Below, piece after piece: positions 9,680-12,178 of a stretch of 12,178 nucleotides of DNA. Numbering within the stretch: position 1 is the stretch's first letter; each line of letters starts with the position of its first letter. The DNA lies in NCBI GenBank assembly GCA_964496595.1, contig CAZCAI010000143.1, positions 1-12,178 on the forward strand, given 5' to 3'. The translations under genes and the position numbers were made by a program. The notes beneath the pieces are model-generated. The model did no database searches and was not told where the DNA came from. It was given only the letters and a program-made list of their open reading frames with translations. Source of the DNA: JAAAOZ01 sp964496595 (lineage in GTDB: Bacteria > Chloroflexota > Anaerolineae > B4-G1 > SLSP01).

Positions 9680-10495
9680 TCACGCCTCGCGTGATTTCAA
9701 CACGCGCAGCAAGTTCTCCTGGGTCAAGAGCGTCACTTCGGAGGCGCGCTCCAAAAAAGGACGCACATCGGCGAGAACATGCTCCCACGGCAGTGCGACG
9801 ATGCGCTCCCGCACGACATCGCGCCAATTTCCTGGCGTGAGCGTTTCGCCCTCCCCGCCCGTCTGTGCTAAAGCGTGGTTGAGCATCGTGAGATTGGGCG
9901 GCGGCCAGTCGGGATCACTCAGGTACCACAACAGATCATACACATCGCGCCCTTTGACGTAATTGCGTTGGAGTAGCGCGTGTAATTTTCCCGCCAGGAG
10001 CGACGCCCGGTCGTGATGTTGCAGATGGAGCAGCACGTGGCGTCGAATGATGGTCGTCGCCAGACCGGCGCCGGCGGAGGGGCGTGTATCGACCTCCAAT
10101 TTGACGGCCAGCACCTCGCTTCGATGTGGCGAGAGGCCAAGCGTATAGAGTAGGCCTGGAAAGCGGATGAAGGCGCTGTGCACCACCTTGCGATCATTGA
10201 GCTTGATGGTGAGGTCGTAATCCTCCGCTGTCAACTCTCGTTGGATCGCCTGCAAGTAACCTCGAAAATCATAGTCGGCGGTTGGCCGCTCCAGCGCGAA
10301 GTCGAGATCCTCGGAATAGCGAGGCGTCGCGTAGAGAAAGCGCAGGGCTGTGCCGCCGTGGAAGGCCAGCGGGATCATCGCGCCAGCTTGTTGCAACGCG
10401 GCCAAAATCCGAGCTTGGAGATACTCCCGCGTGATATTACGTCCCTGAACCGGGGACGCAGCGGTATCGACGATGCTCTTAAGATAAGGTTTCAT
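9680..10495 (-). CDS. abiEii: AbiEii-family nucleotidyltransferase toxin
   Basis: 271 aa, toxin of the AbiE (type IV-class) toxin-antitoxin / phage-abortive-infection system. AbiEii proteins are DNA polymerase-beta-fold nucleotidyltransferases that act on RNA, and the best-studied relatives modify tRNA. Motifs seen: HGGTALRF with Gly47-Gly48, the SEDLDFA metal-binding pair Asp63 and Asp65, a third acidic position in KLEVD (Asp136), and the C-terminal LLAGKLHALLQR (167-177) followed by KGRDVYDLLW (181-190) that is diagnostic of the family. All catalytic acidic residues are present, so the toxin looks intact. Its ATG overlaps the end of abiEi by 17 nt (translational coupling; antitoxin first). 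It converges with the chelatase operon across a 29-nt gap, with only a weak stem and no clear terminator between them. Confidence 0.93.
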   Translation of the reverse strand: MKPYLKSIVDTAASPVQGRNITREYLQARILAALQQAGAMIPLAFHGGTALRFLYATPRYSEDLDFALERPTADYDFRGYLQAIQRELTAEDYDLTIKLNDRKVVHSAFIRFPGLLYTLGLSPHRSEVLAVKLEVDTRPSAGAGLATTIIRRHVLLHLQHHDRASLLAGKLHALLQRNYVKGRDVYDLLWYLSDPDWPPPNLTMLNHALAQTGGEGETLTPGNWRDVVRERIVALPWEHVLADVRPFLERASEVTLLTQENLLRVLKSREA

Positions 10496-11126
10496 AGCCG
10501 CTCTCCGCTTCTTCTCTCGCTAAAGTGACGATGTTATCCGCCGCGCGCGCCAGTTTGGGGCTTCCGGCTCGATCCGCCAGGCGCCGGAGGCTATCTACGT
10601 CCAGGCGCTCCAGGTTCTGCAAGCGCAGGCCCCGCATGTAAGCCAGTTCATCCCCGCCCGGTTGCAGATAGACCTGATCCAAAAGCGCCTTTTCCGGCGT
10701 AGCGATGAAAGCCTGCTGATCGTGGCTCACATCGGCGCGATGATAGCCGTATAGCAAGTCGGGCTTGATGTGGCGAAATGTGTAATGGCCCAGCGGCGTC
10801 TCATACGCCGTGGGGCGCGAGGTCGTCACGCTGGTGGTCACCGGCACGTGTTCGGGGATCAGGCCGTAATGCGCCAAGACGGATTGAAGGCTCACGTAGG
10901 AGGCGCGCACCAATCGATTGGCGATCACGAAAGGGTGCGGCGTAGTTTTCCGATACGGGGTCGCTAAGGTGTAGAGGCCGCGCCGCAATTGGAGGAGTTT
11001 GCCCGCCGCAGTCCAGCGGGAGAGTTGGCGTCGCACATTGGCCGGATCGACCTCGCCCGCCAGCAGCAATCCGGTCTCAAAAAGCGGCTCGTCTCCTACA
11101 ATGTGAAGTAGCTCCTCGAATTCCAT
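10479..11126 (-). CDS. abiEi: AbiEi-family antitoxin / transcriptional autorepressor
   Basis: 215 aa from the ATG at 11126. The N-terminal winged helix-turn-helix occupies about residues 1-56 (VDPANVRRQLSRWTAAGKL...RRGLYTLA). The C-terminal domain carries the family landmarks YVSLQSVLAHYGLIPE (77-92), TSVTTSRP (98-105) and IATPEKALLDQVYL (141-154). AbiEi neutralises AbiEii without stable binding and represses its own operon through inverted repeats. The frame is open further upstream to an ATG at 11222, but that would run through the operator and into the PIN gene. The ATG at 11126 matches the family N-terminus (MEFEELL...) and sits exactly where transcription is predicted to start, so I prefer it. 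It overlaps abiEii by 17 nt. Confidence 0.92.
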   Translation of the reverse strand: MEFEELLHIVGDEPLFETGLLLAGEVDPANVRRQLSRWTAAGKLLQLRRGLYTLATPYRKTTPHPFVIANRLVRASYVSLQSVLAHYGLIPEHVPVTTSVTTSRPTAYETPLGHYTFRHIKPDLLYGYHRADVSHDQQAFIATPEKALLDQVYLQPGGDELAYMRGLRLQNLERLDVDSLRRLADRAGSPKLARAADNIVTLAREEAESGYETLS

Positions 11127-11161
11127 ACGTTTATTTTGCCACAAATGGCAAATTATTGCAA
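11126..11161 (-). promoter_or_regulatory. AbiE promoter with overlapping inverted-repeat operator
   Basis: On the minus strand, TTGCAA (11156-11161) and CAAAAT (11133-11138) are separated by exactly 17 nt. A perfect 7-bp inverted repeat TTTGCCA-4-TGGCAAA (11135-11152) covers the spacer and most of the -10. It is an obvious site for repression by AbiEi. The predicted start point, 7 nt past the -10, falls on the A of the abiEi ATG. There is no Shine-Dalgarno sequence before that ATG, so a leaderless message is implied. Confidence 0.72.
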
Positions 11162-11193
11162 CCGATTGAGACGGCGCGGGGAAAATGCCACGA

Positions 11194-11622
11194 TTATGCT
11201 TCCTTGTCTTGCAACTGAGCAAGGAATTCCGCCGGGGTAAGGATCGGAATTTCCCCGACTTGGGCCAACACCAGGAGGTCTTGATCGCTACTGACGATCA
11301 CATCGGCCTGGCCGGCGACTGCGCACGCTATGACACAATCATCATCGGGATCACGGCAGATTGTGGGGATGTCGGCGGGCAATTCGACGACCTCGCTCAG
11401 GGCCATCACCAGCGCGACGAAGCGCGTGCGTTCCTCTTCTGTGTAGTACCGTTGCAACCGAGGGTATCTCAGAACGCGATGAAGTTCCTCCAGAAGTTCC
11501 GGTGCGGTCACCAGCAGGATCTCCTCGCGCGCCACGTACTCATCGATCAAAGTAGCGATGGGGGGGCGGTGCGTGAGCAGATAGCTGATGAGCAGGTTGG
11601 TGTCGAAAACAGCTCGGATCAT
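11194..11622 (-). CDS. PIN-domain ribonuclease toxin
   Basis: 142-aa PIN-domain protein of the PIN_3 (COG1569-like) type, a Mg-dependent RNase that is the toxin of a type II module. Catalytic positions are visible: Asp7 in FDTNLLIS, Glu45/Glu46 in APELLEELHRVL, the acidic run DPDDDCVIACA (Asp94/Asp95), and Asp113/Asp115 in VSSDQDLL. The gene is the normal length for the family and intact. Its ATG overlaps the antitoxin stop by 4 nt (ATGA), which indicates coupled translation. The stop codon is 67 nt before the abiEi start. The target RNA is unknown. Confidence 0.92.
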   Translation of the reverse strand: MIRAVFDTNLLISYLLTHRPPIATLIDEYVAREEILLVTAPELLEELHRVLRYPRLQRYYTEEERTRFVALVMALSEVVELPADIPTICRDPDDDCVIACAVAGQADVIVSSDQDLLVLAQVGEIPILTPAEFLAQLQDKEA

Positions 11623-11918
11623 GCGGAGCGGCTCTCTTGAACGGCCTCCTTGATGAGAGCATCGGCCTCAGCGATGGTGAGATCGACGCGTGCGCTCACC
11701 TCCTCGGCGATAGCGCGCAGTTCGGAGAGCCACGCGGCCCGCTCCACGCGCCGCGCACGCCACGCCTCGTAGGCCTCGAACTCTTCGTAAGGGATGAGCA
11801 CGGCCTGGGGCGTATCATAGGTCTGCACGATGACCGGCTCCTTCTCGTTTCGCACGCGGTCCAAAATTTCCCGCACGCGCCGTCGCAGGTCGGTCGATTG
11901 AATGGTGGTGGTGGACAT
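11619..11918 (-). CDS. Phd/YefM-family antitoxin
   Basis: 99-aa antitoxin partner of the PIN toxin. The N-terminal half (residues 6-52: STDLRRRVREILDRVRNEKEPVIV... AVLIPYEEFEAYEAWR) is the Phd/YefM DNA-binding fold. The charged helical C-terminus (56-99) would bind and block the PIN toxin. The start is well fixed: AGGAGG at 11925-11930 lies 6 nt before the ATG. It is first in its operon, overlaps the toxin gene by 4 nt, and has a promoter with three repeated half-sites upstream, consistent with autoregulation. Confidence 0.9.
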   Translation of the reverse strand: MSTTTIQSTDLRRRVREILDRVRNEKEPVIVQTYDTPQAVLIPYEEFEAYEAWRARRVERAAWLSELRAIAEEVSARVDLTIAEADALIKEAVQESRSA

Positions 11919-11960
11919 CCTCTACCTCCTCGCTTGGATAGAGTTAAAGGGGTAATGTAG

Positions 11961-12002
11961 CACAAGATATGCTATCTTCTTGTGTTATTATACCACAAGA
12001 TG
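11961..12002 (-). promoter_or_regulatory. Promoter and triple half-site operator of the Phd/PIN module
   Basis: A consensus minus-strand -10 TATAAT lies at 11987-11992; the -35 region is weak. The motif CACAAGA occurs at 11961-11967 and 11994-12000, and inverted at 11978-11984. The start-to-start spacings are 17 and 16 bp. The last two copies frame the -10 symmetrically (7-bp arms, 9-bp spacer). This is the expected layout for an antitoxin or toxin-antitoxin complex repressing its own promoter. Confidence 0.7.
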
Positions 12003-12178
12003 GAGGTTGGGTAAGTTAACATGTGGCGCTTCAAAGTATTCTCCAGACCTATGAGGCCCAACGTCCAACTTCTGATCCTTGCGGCCCCCGCTTTCATTTG
12101 TTCATTCGCTAACTCGCTGTGATTCCGGGATGCGCAATGAATCAAGGGATCAAAAACAACCCATAAAACGGTGAAGTT
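12003..12178. other. Non-coding or unassigned end of window
   Basis: I see no convincing gene, RNA or repeat here. A 33-codon plus-strand ORF (12021-12122) and a 41-codon minus-strand ORF (11972-12097) exist. Neither has a well-placed ribosome site or a recognisable protein. The next gene may start just beyond the edge. Confidence 0.4.

Noticed and set aside
9651..9682. Bidirectional terminator between the chelatase operon and abiEii
   Set aside because: Only a 5-bp GAGGC/GCCTC stem with an 11-nt loop and no T-run on either strand; not convincing.
11127..11222. Longer N-terminus for AbiEi (start at 11222)
   Set aside because: It would run across the promoter/operator and overlap the PIN gene end. 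The family N-terminus begins at MEFEELL.
11972..12097. 41-codon minus-strand ORF
   Set aside because: It overlaps the Phd/PIN promoter, has no ribosome site and no recognisable family.
12021..12122. 33-codon plus-strand ORF with a hydrophobic C-terminus
   Set aside because: The nearest GGAGG is 14 nt upstream, too far. It is very short and resembles nothing I know.

Overview
The window looks like a chromosomal segment of a moderately GC-rich bacterium. I think a Chloroflexota (Anaerolineae-like) organism is most likely. The pointers are a long coiled-coil insertion near the N-terminus of RpoC, an ECF sigma / zinc-finger anti-sigma / bactofilin-like operon, and the style of the intergenic repeats. 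This placement is inference from protein character, not a database result.

Layout. (1) 25-4332 (+): complete rpoC (RNA polymerase beta-prime), presumably the distal end of an rpoB-rpoC unit. It is followed by a structured 3' region (large imperfect hairpin 4337-4418) and a strong intrinsic terminator (4453-4485). (2) 4545-6907 (+): a three-gene operon with an ECF sigma factor, an overlapping HxxxCxxC membrane anti-sigma factor, and an exported/membrane protein with bactofilin-like glycine-aspartate repeats. It ends at a strong terminator (6935-6974). (3) 6975-7195: a non-coding stretch with a 15-bp inverted repeat (6980-6994 / 7062-7076) and a promoter for the next operon. (4) 7196-9650 (+): a metal-chelatase ATPase locus. 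ChlI/BchI (AAA+) ends at a UAG just after a run of eight A. The ChlD/BchD VWA region continues in the -1 frame with no usable start codon. The site has an upstream Shine-Dalgarno-like motif and a 12-bp downstream stem, so one gene probably makes both the small (I, 378 aa) and medium (D, about 702 aa) subunits by programmed -1 frameshifting. A 109-aa ORF follows that looks like a SAM methyltransferase whose Rossmann core has been deleted in frame. (5) 9680-11918 (-): two toxin-antitoxin modules in tandem on the opposite strand, a Phd/YefM antitoxin with a PIN-domain toxin and then AbiEi/AbiEii. Each has its own promoter overlapped by inverted-repeat operators. The AbiE message looks leaderless. 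(6) 11919-12178: promoter/operator of the PIN module, then about 175 nt in which I see no convincing gene.

How the parts work together: the first half is housekeeping transcription (rpoC) plus a self-contained envelope-regulatory operon. The chelatase locus supplies the ATPase motor subunits for inserting Mg or Co into a tetrapyrrole, but the large catalytic subunit (ChlH/BchH/CobN) is not in the window. The two TA modules form a small accessory island converging on the chelatase operon.

The main discovery candidate is the recoding site at 8306-8385, with three independent lines of sequence evidence. The family-level phenomenon (dual-coding chlD genes) has, as I recall, been reported before. 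The specific stimulator arrangement here, with the zero-frame stop codon buried in the stem, is worth a direct test.
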